Under the pieces are notes generated by a model, which worked only from the letters and a program-made list of their open reading frames with translations, did no database searches and had not been told where the DNA came from. The translations under genes were made by a program, and so were the position numbers. This document shows positions 1 through 10,810 of a stretch of DNA of 64,000 nt, piece after piece. The stretch covers positions 11,237,001 through 11,301,000 of the forward strand of contig CM034398.1 in the NCBI GenBank assembly GCA_019925095.2, given 5' to 3'. Origin of the DNA: Dendrolimus kikuchii (taxonomy: Eukaryota; Arthropoda; Insecta; Lepidoptera; Lasiocampidae). Position 1 is the first letter of the stretch. Each line of letters starts with the position of its first letter.

Positions 1-560
1 CATAAATGTCTAGCCACATTTTGACGAGACTTTGAGCTTTGCTCTTTAAAGATTTGTTGCTGGATTAACGATTAACGGACTATGGGAAATTTAACGGAAA
101 TTAACGAGTCCGTCAACATATTTTTAAGTTAACCTAAAAGTTCATCCGTTACTCGAAATGTTAACTTCGTTAATTACCGATTAACGGATTAACGAGTCAA
201 TGCCCAGCTATGGCAAATACTAATCTAAAGAAAAAAATATTTGAAAACATAGCGACGTACTTACATTGATAACATGTATCTTATAAATAAAAACATATTT
301 TAAGAATTTGTACGCTGCATTTTTAGCAAACAAGGTTTGCACTCAGCTTATTGCTGTGCCGATATAATATCCGACACAACGCTGATTTTCAATGCAAACC
401 TCCCTTTTGGCGTAATACTAAAAGGACCCGAATAATTTATGAATTTAATTTAAAAAGTAGGTATATAATTTGTAAATTATAATATATACTTACATAGAAT
501 AAACAGTATAAATATTTTGTTCATTTTATGATTTTATATATAAGTATATATATATATATA
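1..560. other. AT-rich spacer with short inverted motifs
   Basis: No coding signal was seen. Bases 60-205 hold many irregular copies of TTAACG/CGTTAA in both orientations, as in a decayed palindromic MITE. A TA dinucleotide run at about 545-562 borders the first mariner-type element and supplies its TA target site. Confidence 0.5.
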
Positions 561-562
561 TA

Positions 563-1875
563 TCTAGTCTTGCCATAAATATTGTAACAAAGAAATTTTT
601 TTTTTCTTTTGCAAATAACATTTGTAAGTTTTACAATGTGTTAGTTTAATACATAAATATAAAACAATTTAAAATATAAAAGCTTATTCAAAGTGGTCTC
701 CATTGGCTGCAATACAGTCCTTTAAACGTTGAGGTCAGTTATCAATAGAAGCACGCACTGTTTCCATGGAAAAATTCTTCACTGCCAATCGTATGGATTG
801 TTTTGGGACTCCAAATTATCATGGCGTTTATAGCAAGCCGTACTCTCTAAAACTGACCATAAATCATAATCCAGCGGATTAAGATCGGGACTAGACGACG
901 GCCAGTCTTCAGCTCTGATGAAGTCCGAAACGTTCGTTTCCAACCAAGACTGCATGGACCGAGCTTTATGACCCGACGCCGAGTCTTGCTGGAAGGACCA
1001 TTCTTGGTTATTAAACATGGCGTTGTTAAGGGGCTTAACTACCTTCTCAAGAATGGTATCTTGATACACTTGTGCCGATATTTTGATACCTTTTTCACAA
1101 AAATATGGCTCAGTCACTCCTTCATAGCTAACACCCTACCAAACCATCACTGAAGACGCATAATGCTCACGTTGCACTATGTCGAGTAATTGAGAAGCTT
1201 CCTTAGAGCTTTGAGCATAAATACGGTCATGTTGTTTGTTAAAATGTTGCTCAATTGTAAATAAATTCTCATCTGTAAACAATTTTTTTCCGTGAACTCC
1301 TTTTGCGTACCGCTTCAGTAGTTGTTTCGACTTTACCACCCTATTCTTATTTAAATTATGAGTTAAGAAATGACCAGTGCGTCTCTTATAGGCTGCAAGT
1401 CCTAAGTCATCTTTTAAAATACGCGACATGGTTCTGGTTCTAGGTGATATCTTCATCTGCCGAGATAAAATCTTTTGCTTTCGGACAGGATTTCTTCGAA
1501 TTCTTTCCCTTACTGCTTTGACCACCTTTTTCGTACGTACACTACGTGGACGACTATATCTTTTTCTGTCACAAACAGGGGAGGTCTCATTGTACCTTTT
1601 AATAGCCCGGTACACAAACATTTGACTAATACCAAGAGTCGTATGGAGAGTTTTAAAAATTGCATTTGGCTCCATACCTACTTTGTGTAATGCAATCACA
1701 GCGATTCGGTTCTCTTTATCGCCCCACACCATTTTAATATCGCAAAATGTTGTACAATGTATTGGCACCAAAATGAGAAAACACAATGAACAATCATATA
1801 AAAATGACAGATTCCAAATTCAAATGTAATCTTTTGTTTCTTTTTAATCATAACAGTATTTATGGACAGACTAAG
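563..1875 (-). mobile_element. Tc1/mariner maT-like (DD37D) transposon, copy 1
   Basis: The element is about 1.3 kb, the usual size for this superfamily. Imperfect terminal inverted repeats of about 25 bp are visible: the left end has CTAGTCTTGCCATAAATA near 564, and the reverse complement of the right end (to 1875) reads CTTAGTCTGTCCATAAATAC. TA dinucleotides at 561-562 and 1876-1877 fit the TA target duplication. The one gene inside runs on the minus strand and is broken, so the copy cannot be autonomous. Its ends and protein resemble the element at 4600-5919, so both belong to one family or to sister families. Confidence 0.9.
684..1732 (-). pseudogene. maT-like transposase, broken
   Basis: This is the remnant of a transposase that cuts and rejoins DNA at the element ends. 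I placed the start at MVWGDKENRIAV (1732) by comparison with the sister copy. The N-terminal part has a helix-turn-helix-like region and a basic RRNPVRKQKILSR stretch. The catalytic triad is readable: D in LFTDEN, D in FQQDSA, and D in SPDLNPLD, with 37 residues between the last two, which defines the DD37D (maT) group. A single in-frame TAG follows VMVW at about 1136, where the family has tryptophan, and the frame shifts near the C-terminus after HDNLE before the end at GDHFE. It is about 349 codons, normal for the family. The identification is firm and the gene is inactive. Confidence 0.9.
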
Positions 1876-2072
1876 TATATATAATTCATGCTTGTCTATA
1901 TTGTAACATGCTTGTATATAGGTATATTGCGCATAACAACGAGTATCAATTCATCTAATCGGATACAGCGATTGTCTATTATTGTCACGTCACTGACATG
2001 AGGCAATAATTCTCTTTGGTCTAACCTATAAATGTTTCGTATGGTATCTTACTGTAACATAAATATTATAAA
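1876..2072. other. Short spacer
   Basis: Nothing recognised. Unique-looking AT-rich sequence between the transposon and the next repeat. Confidence 0.4.
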
Positions 2073-2512
2073 CTAGCTGACCCGGCAAACTTCGTACCGC
2101 CTCAGAATCTAAATAAAAAAGCTGAATGATAATTGCAGAATGTTTCAACTTTAGTAAAAATGTGGTCAAAATTTAACCGGAACGAACATCAAATGTTTGA
2201 CATTTAAAACAAAAAAAAATGAAAAGAAAAACTTCACTTTTAAATTTTATTTGATTTCTAAACGACTTTTAAATTCAATTGATTTCTAAATGACGGGACG
2301 AACATCAAATGTTTGACAGGTAGGAATAGTTTCTAAGGGATAGCGAAATTGTTGTTTTTACTATATTCCAAGCATTTTTTTCACATTTACTCACCTTTTA
2401 AACCTTCTCTGGACTTCCACAAATAATTCAAAACCATAATTAGCTAAATCAGTCCAGCCGTTCTCGAGTTTTAGCGAGACTAACGAACAGAAATTGATTT
2501 TTATATGTATAG
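2073..2512. repeat. Lepidopteran interspersed repeat (AGCTGACCCGGCAAAC type)
   Basis: The segment starts AGCTGACCCGGCAAACTTCG and ends near TTCTCGAGTTTTAGCGAG followed by ACTAACGAACAG and TTTTTATATGTATAGAT. I recognise this as a common non-coding dispersed repeat of moth and butterfly genomes. It has no ORF of its own. A short duplication of CGAACATCAAATGTTTGACA (near 2183 and 2292) lies inside. Confidence 0.65.
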
Positions 2513-3116
2513 ATTGTTATTATATTCTACTTTCCCACTATATAAACAGGTCATGCCCCGAAATGATTCGTTTTCTCTGTTTTATCATACCTCATACTCC
2601 TACTGCGCACAATAAAAGAGTCTTCATTCCTTAGTTACACCATGGAAGAAGTATCCTTTTCCATGGTTACACCACGGCAAAAGAATATTTTTTTCACCAT
2701 TTCACAACGTTAATGTTTAGCTTTAGCTATAGAATGTAATTATGGTTCTGATATTTTTTTCTATAAAAACCCAGTTGTTGAATCCTTGTCTATTGCAAAG
2801 TAGGTAGAACATCGCTCCATCAATTGTACTGTCTACCCTCTTTCTATATGCTGCATCGGCCATTGCACATCAGGGTAAGGGCATATTTACTGACCGTGTC
2901 AAGAACTTATTGTGTAATACTGGTCTAAAGAAATGATCACTCTAAAGTAAATTTAGTGCCGGGCAGTGTTCCTCTGTGTGCTACAACCTGAACCAAGCCA
3001 GGAGAGAGCGGATCTCAAGCTTGGTGGAGCTTCTGATTTTCTAGTGCATCAGGTTCATATCTCTCCTAAGACCGTCCATAATTATCGAATCAGCATATTA
3101 CCTGTGCACATCAGTA
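2513..3116. other. Spacer, no gene seen
   Basis: No supported ORF. Near 2640-2700 there are two related segments with ACACCATGG/ACACCACGG. Nothing else was recognised. Confidence 0.4.
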
Positions 3117-3350
3117 GTAGGTACTGTAACGACTAACCCTCGTCATATATATTAAAAAATATAATTATTTGAAATAAATACGTAGAACGCCTCGCAAAAC
3201 AATCGTGAACAGAATTGTATGTATCGGGCCGCGAGCGGAACACATGAATGTAAAAGTCTCTTGATTACTAATATAAGCTTAAATACTGAACCCAGTCTCT
3301 TATTCAAGATCCCGGTCAGCTCACAAATAGCTGGCCGTTACAGTACCTAC
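3117..3350. mobile_element. Possible MITE with 15-bp perfect inverted ends
   Basis: GTAGGTACTGTAACG at 3117-3131 is the exact reverse complement of 3336-3350. The 234-bp segment has no coding capacity. No convincing target duplication was seen, so the family is not assigned. Confidence 0.5.
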
Positions 3351-3679
3351 ATTACATATGGACGGACTGAATGGAATTACATGTCGATTGTAAAAAGGGT
3401 TTCGTTTTTGTGAAAATGACTACGAATCCCTAAATAAATAGTATTGTACAATGTAAATTAAAATGAAACTCACAACATTTTTTTATTAATAGCCTAGAAG
3501 AAGTATACTTGATATTCTTTTTCCAAGTTAATAGTACCTCAAATTTAAGTTAAATACGCTTAATAATATATAGTTTTAATCACAATTTCGTACATCTATT
3601 TACAATATTTTAATGTAATTCAATTCCGTACATTATGCTTAATAACAATTTATATTTACTCATACATACATATATAAAA

Positions 3680-3993
3680 CTAGAATATGCCCACGACTTC
3701 GTCCACGCTTGACTTGAAATTTCTCGTAGTTCTCGAGACACGAAGTACATTTAAAAATGTAAGCTATCGTTTAAAAGAAAACTATCGGAATAAGTAGTTC
3801 ATAATAATATAATTTTTATAAACCCGCACAACTACAAACTGCTCCCGGGAGAATTTCCGCGGAATTCCCGGGATAAAAAATATCACACATTTAATTACAT
3901 AAAACGATAGGTTACATTCTTTTTTAAATTTCGTATCCCGGGAATCCCGCGGGAACTAAGTCAAGCGTGGACGAAGTCGCGGACATATCCTAG
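3680..3993. mobile_element. Complete palindromic MITE, family A
   Basis: The left end (CTAGAATATGCCCACGACTT onwards) and the reverse complement of the right end (CTAGGATATGTCCGCGACTT) match over about 50 bp through the GTCCACGCTTGACTT motif and the CCCGCGGGA/CCCGGGA boxes. The same ends recur alone at 26.5-26.9, 30.6, 46.3 and 55.0 kb, so this is the one complete two-ended copy here. It has no ORF and would depend on another element for movement. Confidence 0.8.
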
Positions 3994-4517
3994 TCATACA
4001 TGTAATTGATCTCACATCTAGTATCAATTTAAATGAAAACTGCTTTTATACAGCGCGTAAACATGTATATTTAAGTCACTTAGTTTGTATGAAAGTTTTT
4101 CTCAAATAGACTTCAAAACAGTTTGACTGATTTCAACGAAAATTTTAATGTTTAAAACAAGAATTTACTTTCAATGTTTCGATATCTTGCAGGGTTCAGT
4201 AAACATGAAATCCAAGGCCCGCTCGAAAGATGTGGCGGTTACAGCTAACATAAGGTTAAGAAGAAACCAGTGTTGTATCGTTTTCATCGGCCGCGATCTT
4301 TTTGGCACAATTGTTTTCACCATCTTCGTTTTGTGTAGATGTATGGTTACTGCCGACGCTCAACCGCAAGACCGCGTTAAATATTGTTACTTGGGGTAAA
4401 CTGGAACGCGATCCTAAATGTTGTCTGTTCATCATCATCTGTGCCGCTGACAATCTTGGTTCTTCAACGTCCTGCAAAATGAAACAAATGATCATAAGTA
4501 ATTCCTTCCAAAAGTTA

Positions 4518-4599
4518 TTCCCGAAAGTAACTCGTGTCTGTCTGCCTGTTATGCTTTCACGGAAAAACCAACGGACAGATTTGGCTGAAACTCAGTATA
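4518..4599 (+). mobile_element. Helitron-like fragment interrupted by a maT element
   Basis: The stretch carries the same 5' half seen in the array at 39-44 kb: CGAAAGTAACT, a TCTG run, TTTCACGGAAAAAC and GATTTGGCTGAAACTCAGTA. It stops at a TA where the transposon at 4600 begins, so it is the older insertion. Confidence 0.75.
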
Positions 4600-5919
4600 C
4601 CTAGTCCAGCCATAAGTTCTGTTACAAATGAAAATGCATTTCTTTTTAATGAAGTAATGTAATATTATTAAAAATTTTACCTACATATTTATTAGTCTCA
4701 GCAAAAAATAAAACAAAATATTCTATTCGAAATAGCCACCTTTGGCTTTTATATAGGCCTTTAATCTGTTTGGCCACGAGTCTATGCATTTAGGCACTGT
4801 TTCCAAGGGAAATTTCGCCACTACTTGCTCCAAAGAATTTTTAAGAAACTCGATGTCGCCATGTCGTTTAGAGCAGGCCATTTTCTCTAAAACTGACCAT
4901 AATTTGAAGTCTAAAGGGTTGAGATCTGGGCTAGATGAGGCCAGTATTCAGCTCTTATAAAGTCCGGAACGTTGGTTTCAAGCCAGGCTTGAGTAGTTCG
5001 TGCCTTGTGACCAGGTGCAGAGTCCTGCTGGAAAGTCCACGGTATATTTTTAAAAAGTGTATTGCTGAGAGGTTTCACAACATGATCCCAGACTGTATCT
5101 TTATAGACTTTGGATGAAGTTTTCACTCCTTTTTCACAAAAATATAGTTTTGTGACTCCTTGATAAGACACGCCCCACTAAACCATCACTGACGCAGGAT
5201 GATGACCACGTTGTACCTTTCCGACCACTTGCAGCTTCTTTAGAACTGTGAGCGTATACTTTATCATTTTGCTTATTGTAGTGTTCTTTAATCGTGAAAA
5301 TTTTTTTTCATCGGTAAAGAGGATATTTCTGTGCCTTTCACCTGCGTATCGCGACAGAAGGCGTTTTGATCGATCCACTCTCTTTAATTGTAAAGATTGA
5401 TTTAGGGCATGTCCTGTATATCGACGATAAGAACCGAGCTTTTCAGGTCTTGTTTTATAATTCGCGACAGAGTTCTAGCGGGAATCTTCATTTCTCGCGA
5501 TAAGATTTTTTGTTTCCTAATGGGGTTTCGACGAATTCTGGCTTTAACAGCAATAACAGCCTTTGTAGTTCTAATAGCACGCGGCCGGCCCGATCTTTTC
5601 TGGTCTTCGACAGACGAAGTGTTGTTGTATTTGTTGATAGTACCTACGATATCCGAACATACGGCTGATATCAAGCTTTTGAAGTGTCTGGAATATGACC
5701 GACGGCTCCATACCCACTTTGTGCAAGGTGATCACTGCAATCCTATTTTCTCTAACACCCCATTCCATATTGTAATTTGATAATGAACACGAACAAATAT
5801 GTGAAATGGCGCAAAATCGAAAGAAGTTTTTAAAGTAATGTACGTGTTCCAAATTCAAAATAATTAAAAAGTTGAAAAAAAGAAAAGATTTATGTAACAG
5901 TATTTATGGCCAGACTAGT
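4600..5919 (-). mobile_element. Tc1/mariner maT-like (DD37D) transposon, copy 2
   Basis: The left end has CTAGTCCAGCCATAAG and the reverse complement of the right end reads CTAGTCTGGCCATAAA, giving inverted repeats of about 25 bp with few mismatches. Flanking TA dinucleotides at 4598-4599 and 5920-5921 fit a TA target duplication. The element sits inside the Helitron-like fragment ending at 4599. Its single gene is on the minus strand and more decayed than the one in copy 1. Confidence 0.9.
4723..5768 (-). pseudogene. maT-like transposase, heavily broken
   Basis: Reading frames on the minus strand give MEWGVRENRIAVITLHKVG (start at 5768), then RRNPIRKQKILSREMK, LFTDEK, VMV, FQQDSAPGHKA and finally GGYFE before a stop at 4723-4725. 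These match copy 1 in order. At least two frameshifts and an in-frame TAG inside VMVWWG break the gene, and the SPDLNP region is also shifted. The family's first two catalytic aspartates are still readable. It is about 1.05 kb, the normal gene length. Confidence 0.85.
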
Positions 5920-5921
5920 TA

Positions 5922-6966
5922 TATTTACCAGGCCACTCAGAAAGTATTGCGAACAAAAGTTTTTATGTTTGAGAGACTGGCGAGTTATAATCTATTTTGA
6001 AAGTATGATTATTTATAACTAAAAATAGGTACGTTTCAATTTCCAAATTTCCCTCCACATTGTTTGTGAGCTCATTTAAATTATCATGTCTCAATGAAAA
6101 ATGGATTTGCTCCGGAAGCATTTTCGCGCTATGATTTTTTACGATATCAAGTGTCGCCTGAAGCCGGACGAATCGTACAATAGACTTCAAATGATATTAA
6201 TGGATGAAGACCCTTCATAGACGTGTATATGGAAAACTAAAATAAAAATGTGTTGTAGCTTAAAAATAATTTGATAACCTAAGTTTGAGTAGTTTGTTTG
6301 TAGTAGTTTTTAATACATCAAACCATATAAAAATGTATGTATGTTATTGACGTGGCAGAGCCATGCTGGAGTCATTATCTTGAATCTCATTCCCTGTACC
6401 TCACCCTGAAGATTGGCAACGCATTCGCTTCGGTTTTGGTGTTGCAAACGTCCATAAGCGACGCTAACCACTTTCCCTTCACGTGGGCCATCTGCCTGTT
6501 TACCAGCTTCGAATTAAAAAATGCGTTTTTATGGCTTCATAGTTAAATGACACAAACAGTGGACATTCGTCACGTCTACGGGAACCTTCACCGTGCGTAC
6601 ACGCCCTTGGCCGATTTTTAACTTAACCACTACTAAATTGGATAAATATGGCTAGCAACTAAAATAAAATATTTGTTCTCAAAAGATATGGATGGTTAAA
6701 TTAAAAATAGATGTAAAGCAATCGTTTGCATTCAAAGGTATAATTATACGGCATGGTTTCTCCACTGATTGCTATTATAATTCCTGCAGGATTTATTTTC
6801 TACCGTATACTTTCATCATTTAGTATAGATAATTTAAGTAACACTTCAAAAAGGTTTTATTTCATGAATCTAAAAAATAAGTTTACTAACTATAATTATT
6901 AATTATAAATTCGACAACGGTTAAAAAACCCCTAAATATTTAATTAATATAATTTAAATTTAATTA
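5922..6966. other. Gene-free stretch with one repeat fragment
   Basis: No exon or convincing ORF was found. Bases about 6413-6530 (GGCAACGCATTCGC, then GGTGTTGCAAACGTCCATAA and GGGCCATCTGCCTGTTTACC) match a dispersed repeat also present near 16.6, 24.3, 25.4, 37.6 and 54.9 kb. Confidence 0.5.
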
Positions 6967-7110
6967 ATATTTAGATAGATAGATAGACAGATAACGCTAT
7001 ATTGTACACCAATGCAAAAAATGAACTTACAGACTAAAACTATACCCAATTATGCACAACGGGCGGTCTTATCGCTAAAAAGCTATCTCTTCCATACAAC
7101 CCCAGAAATT
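6967..7110 (-). repeat. LINE 3' tail, minus strand
   Basis: A TAGA microsatellite (TAGATAGATAGACAGATA) is followed by CACAACGGGCGGTCTTATCG and AAGCTATCTCTTCCATACAA. The same layout recurs at 21985-22150 and, shorter, at 56690-56760. On the minus strand it reads as a LINE 3' end with an ATCT tail. No coding sequence remains. Confidence 0.6.
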
Positions 7111-9035
7111 AATTGATATGATAATGGTGATGATGGTATACGCAAAGTATAGTACTACGTTTACTTACATTTTAGAAATAAAGAAGGGTAATGAGTAATG
7201 AATATAAAAGATACTTATATGCCCTAGAAATGGGACAGTTGCCAAGGGCTACTCAAATGTTATAATATTCTTATGTATCACAACTTAAAAGACTTAACTT
7301 AAAGTTTAGAAAAGCAAATAAAGAAAAAGACTCCTGAACGCACCTTTTTGGAAAGTGAATGCACGAAGGCCACTGCGCCGAATACAATGTTAATAAATAA
7401 AAGTATAGATGCTATTATTAAGAAAACCATGGTTAGATATTACAGAATTATAAATTGAGATGCTAAGGAATTATGTTATTCCAAATAAACAATCTCAAAG
7501 TGAATGACGATTATGCTTAAAACAACTATCAGAAATGTTCGTATAATATCCTCATTTTGATTATCGTGTAGTTAATCTGTGATAAGTTTTTAAAAATTAT
7601 GATAGAGTGGGAAAAAATTGAGTATTATTGATTTTTCTTATCTGATAACATGTTTTACATTCCAAATATCTATTTAAATATTTTAGGAGTAAGTAAGTGT
7701 AGGAGTAGTAAGTGTTTTTATAGGCTAAAAATATTTATTTGCATTTTTTCTTGTTTCTAGATTTGGCACGATATGTGTATCGAGATAGTGTTAAATATCT
7801 GTATAGGTATATGTATATATACTTATAAATATGTTTTAAAATAATCTTCAAGCAAATCTTCGACCAACCTGTAATGCCTTTATTTTAATCCCTTTTGATG
7901 TCAAACGAGTTGTAGTGGCAGCATTAAACTATTGAGTTCAACAACATAAACAGATAACTCTTTGTTAAAAACAATTACTAATACCATAGAAAAAGAATTC
8001 TTCATTCATGCTAACTTACTTGCATGCACTTAAGAAATATACATATTTGAAAATACAACTAGAGAGTCTAGTATTTTAAACTACATTGCATGCTATCAAG
8101 ATTGCGACATTTTATATAGTACCTATATTACTAATATAAGTTTTATCTAAGGTATATACAGAATACTATATCGAGAATATAAACATGTGGAGAAATATAC
8201 ACTACCGGTCTTATTCATATTGAGTTAGCGTAAGGCGGATCTCAAGCTACTCCAACGCAACTGATATTTAAATCTTAGAATGATGATGATAAATTAATAT
8301 ATGATATTATTCTTACATTACATTCTCTTTGTTCTACATAAAATATATTAACAACAAAGGCGGACACTGTCTGGGCGGGCGGCAAGCGGCATTGCGACGC
8401 CACGGTGTGATGTCGGGATGGCAACGCAACAAAGCAAGGCAGGGGCGACTTGTGACGTAGGTCAACGGGGTAAATAAGGGTTTTATAAGAGGAAAAAGGT
8501 TTAAGTATATTTGATTGGAATTATAATATTCTTGTGGTACCTATTTACATATTAGTCATACATTACATACATTTAATAGTGATCACGCGACATTCTCAGC
8601 TTCAAGTTCGGTTGTATATTCGACGGGCGTTCTCAAAATAATTTTAAAAGAAAATCAGTAACATACCTACTGTATCTATAAATTTGAAGCAGTTCATTTA
8701 TGTCTGTCTGTTTGAAAGTTTGTTTCTAATATGCTTCGAAATGACTCAACGGATGTCAATAAAAATTTTAGGATTATTACAGGAACTTTATGTACGACGT
8801 ACGACATTTTCACACATTGTGAAGTTGTAAGACATATGAATATAAAATAGAATTTCCGTACGAATGTCGTCGCGAGCGGAGCTAGTTTCACATAGTTCAG
8901 TTTATCTATCACCGTTAAGAATTTGAAACTCACTGTTAAATATTTATTAGTAGGGATGAATCTTGGTTCAAACCTATCATGAACTAGCTTTTGTACATTT
9001 CTATGACGCACACGCGTAATTAAATAATTACTGTT
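7111..9035. other. Gene-free AT-rich stretch
   Basis: No supported gene. Bases about 8360-8462 form a GC-rich islet (GGGCGGGCGGCAAGCGGCAT) ending near a GTAAAT that could be a donor, but no frame or motif supports an exon. Bases about 8640-8890 hold a Helitron-like remnant: TCTGTCTGTTTG early and GCGAGCGGAGCTAGTTT at the end. Confidence 0.45.
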
Positions 9036-9300
9036 ATCAAGATTTTGTTACATATTGTGTCAGGCGGAGCGGCGCTTTGGCTGGCAGTAGTGGGTTGCGG
9101 GCACCCGCCTGGGGAGACACTTGTTGCCTACCCGCCACTTTGGCGACAAAGCAACAGGCTTCATAAAAACAACATCGACAATATGTTCCGGGTAATTTCA
9201 TTTTGATGGATAACACGTTATTGTTAGCTATTATTAAATCGTTACAAACTGGAAATAACACACAGTTTGGTTAGACAATAAGCGGTCCTAATACTCTTTA
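9036..9300. repeat. Unassigned GC-rich repeat-like segment
   Basis: The piece around GGCGGAGCGGCGCTTTGGCT has clearly higher GC than its surroundings. A 74-codon open frame on the minus strand matches nothing I recognise. It abuts the Jockey fragment and may belong to its 3' side. Confidence 0.3.
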
Positions 9301-9985
9301 TCGTAATCTTATTAATAGTGGTGTTTTCAAGACATCACACGGCGATGTGTGTGGTCTATAGGAATCCAATACAAATAAAAATAAAACAAATAGGGCATTT
9401 TGTTAGTGAAGTCAATATGGATCGACTTGGCTTAATTTAGCTTAATACGCCATTTTTGTCGTCCAGTTATAGATGGTATTAACTGATTTATAATAATTTT
9501 TTGATTATTTTCTACAGCTTCTTTGCGAGTAACTCCTGTAGCCATGATGGCTGTGTCATCCGCAAAAGTAGCTGTGGTGTTATTTTCTAGTTTTGAAATA
9601 TTACTCGTTTATATTCGGTACAGAACCGGGCCTACATACACTACCCTGAGGTACTCCAGCTTTAATTTCTTTAAGGTCTGAAAAGCTTTCTTACTGTCGT
9701 ACCCTGAACATTATATTTGAGATATATGATTTTAATAAATCTTAACACCGTTTGGGTAGCATTTTTCATAACTTAAAATTAAGTCCTTAATGCCAGACCT
9801 TATCGAATGCTTGAACCACGTCTAGATATACCGTAGAACAAACTTTCTTCTCTTCTAATGTTCTCTCAATGTCGTTTGTGACTCTTTGCACTTGGTCTAT
9901 AGTTAATAACAGGCTTAATAATAACAGGTCTTGGTTAATAGTCAAATATTCAACAGTGTGTTGGAAAAAAATCACCTGATTTGAA
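9300..9985 (-). pseudogene. Jockey-type LINE reverse transcriptase, middle and C-terminal part
   Basis: Minus-strand frames give, in order, DQVQRVTNDIE, STVYLDVVQAFDKVWH, AGVPQGSV and TATFADDTAIMATG, then KWRIKLN and HIDFTNK. These are reverse transcriptase blocks of Jockey-clade elements, and FADD is the catalytic aspartate pair. Several frameshifts separate the blocks. The part upstream of DQVQRV is missing on this strand but is present, inverted, at 9990-10810. Together they look like one insertion. The outer limit near 9300 is approximate. Confidence 0.8.
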
Positions 9986-9989
9986 AATA

Positions 9990-10810
9990 AAATTTAGTCG
10001 TACTTACTATCCAAACGAAATGATTAACTCAATTAAACAAAAAAGGAAACAGAGACAAAAATGGCCGAGATCACGAAATCCGCCACATAAAACTCTTTTG
10101 AACAATCTCACAATAATATTAAGTAGGGAAATACAATATCAACGATGAATCTATGAATTATCACCTTAGCTAATTTTCGAATGATCGTAATACAGATTAT
10201 GGATAATCTTTATGGAAATAAATGAAATATTTTAATAAAACCGATAAATCAAATTCCTCCCATTCAAGAAGAGAACGAAACCTGGGGCATCAATAACAAA
10301 CAGAAAGCCAGCCTATTTGTTCAACATTTGAAATAAATATTCCAACCAAACAAAGGTAATGATAAGAGAAGATGTTGGAGTTTGGGTATCTATTACCCGA
10401 TAAGTTGGAAATTAGCCTTGTAACTCTTCAAGATTTCCATAAAGAAATTCAATTACTAGCTCAAGAGAAATCTCCAGGTTATGATCTCATTATCGGGGAA
10501 GTCCTGCGCAATCTACAAAGAAAGGGTTTAGTCAAACTCATTACATTTATCAATGCTAGTTTTAGATTAAAACGTGTTCCAAGTCCGTGAAAAGTTGCAG
10601 AAATAATCATGATACCAAAACCTGGTAAACCTCCTTATAAGATGACAACTTACAGACCAATTTCTTACTTACCAATAATGTGTAAACCATTTGAAAAACT
10701 TTTATCGTGGCGCCTGAAACCAATGACTGAAAATAGAAAATTGATTCCAGATTTGAATTTAAAGAAAAACATTTTATTAATGAAAATTTCAAGAGTTAAA
10801 CGGGTATAAT
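9990..10810 (+). pseudogene. Jockey-type LINE reverse transcriptase, N-terminal part, inverted
   Basis: Plus-strand frames give QKRKQRQKWPRSRNPPHKT, EENETWGINNKQKASLFVQH, AQEKSPGYDLI, then IMIPKPGKPPYKMTTYRPIS and KPFEKLLSWRL. This is the linker and first reverse transcriptase blocks of a Jockey-type protein. Stops occur at a few places, for example after KRVPSP. The text ends around SRVKRV, where the family reads DQVHRV, exactly where the minus-strand half at 9985 takes up the sequence. Confidence 0.8.

Noticed and set aside
7900..8400. CRISPR-like or phage-like features
   Set aside because: No regularly spaced direct repeats anywhere in the window. The genome is an insect's and such systems are not expected.
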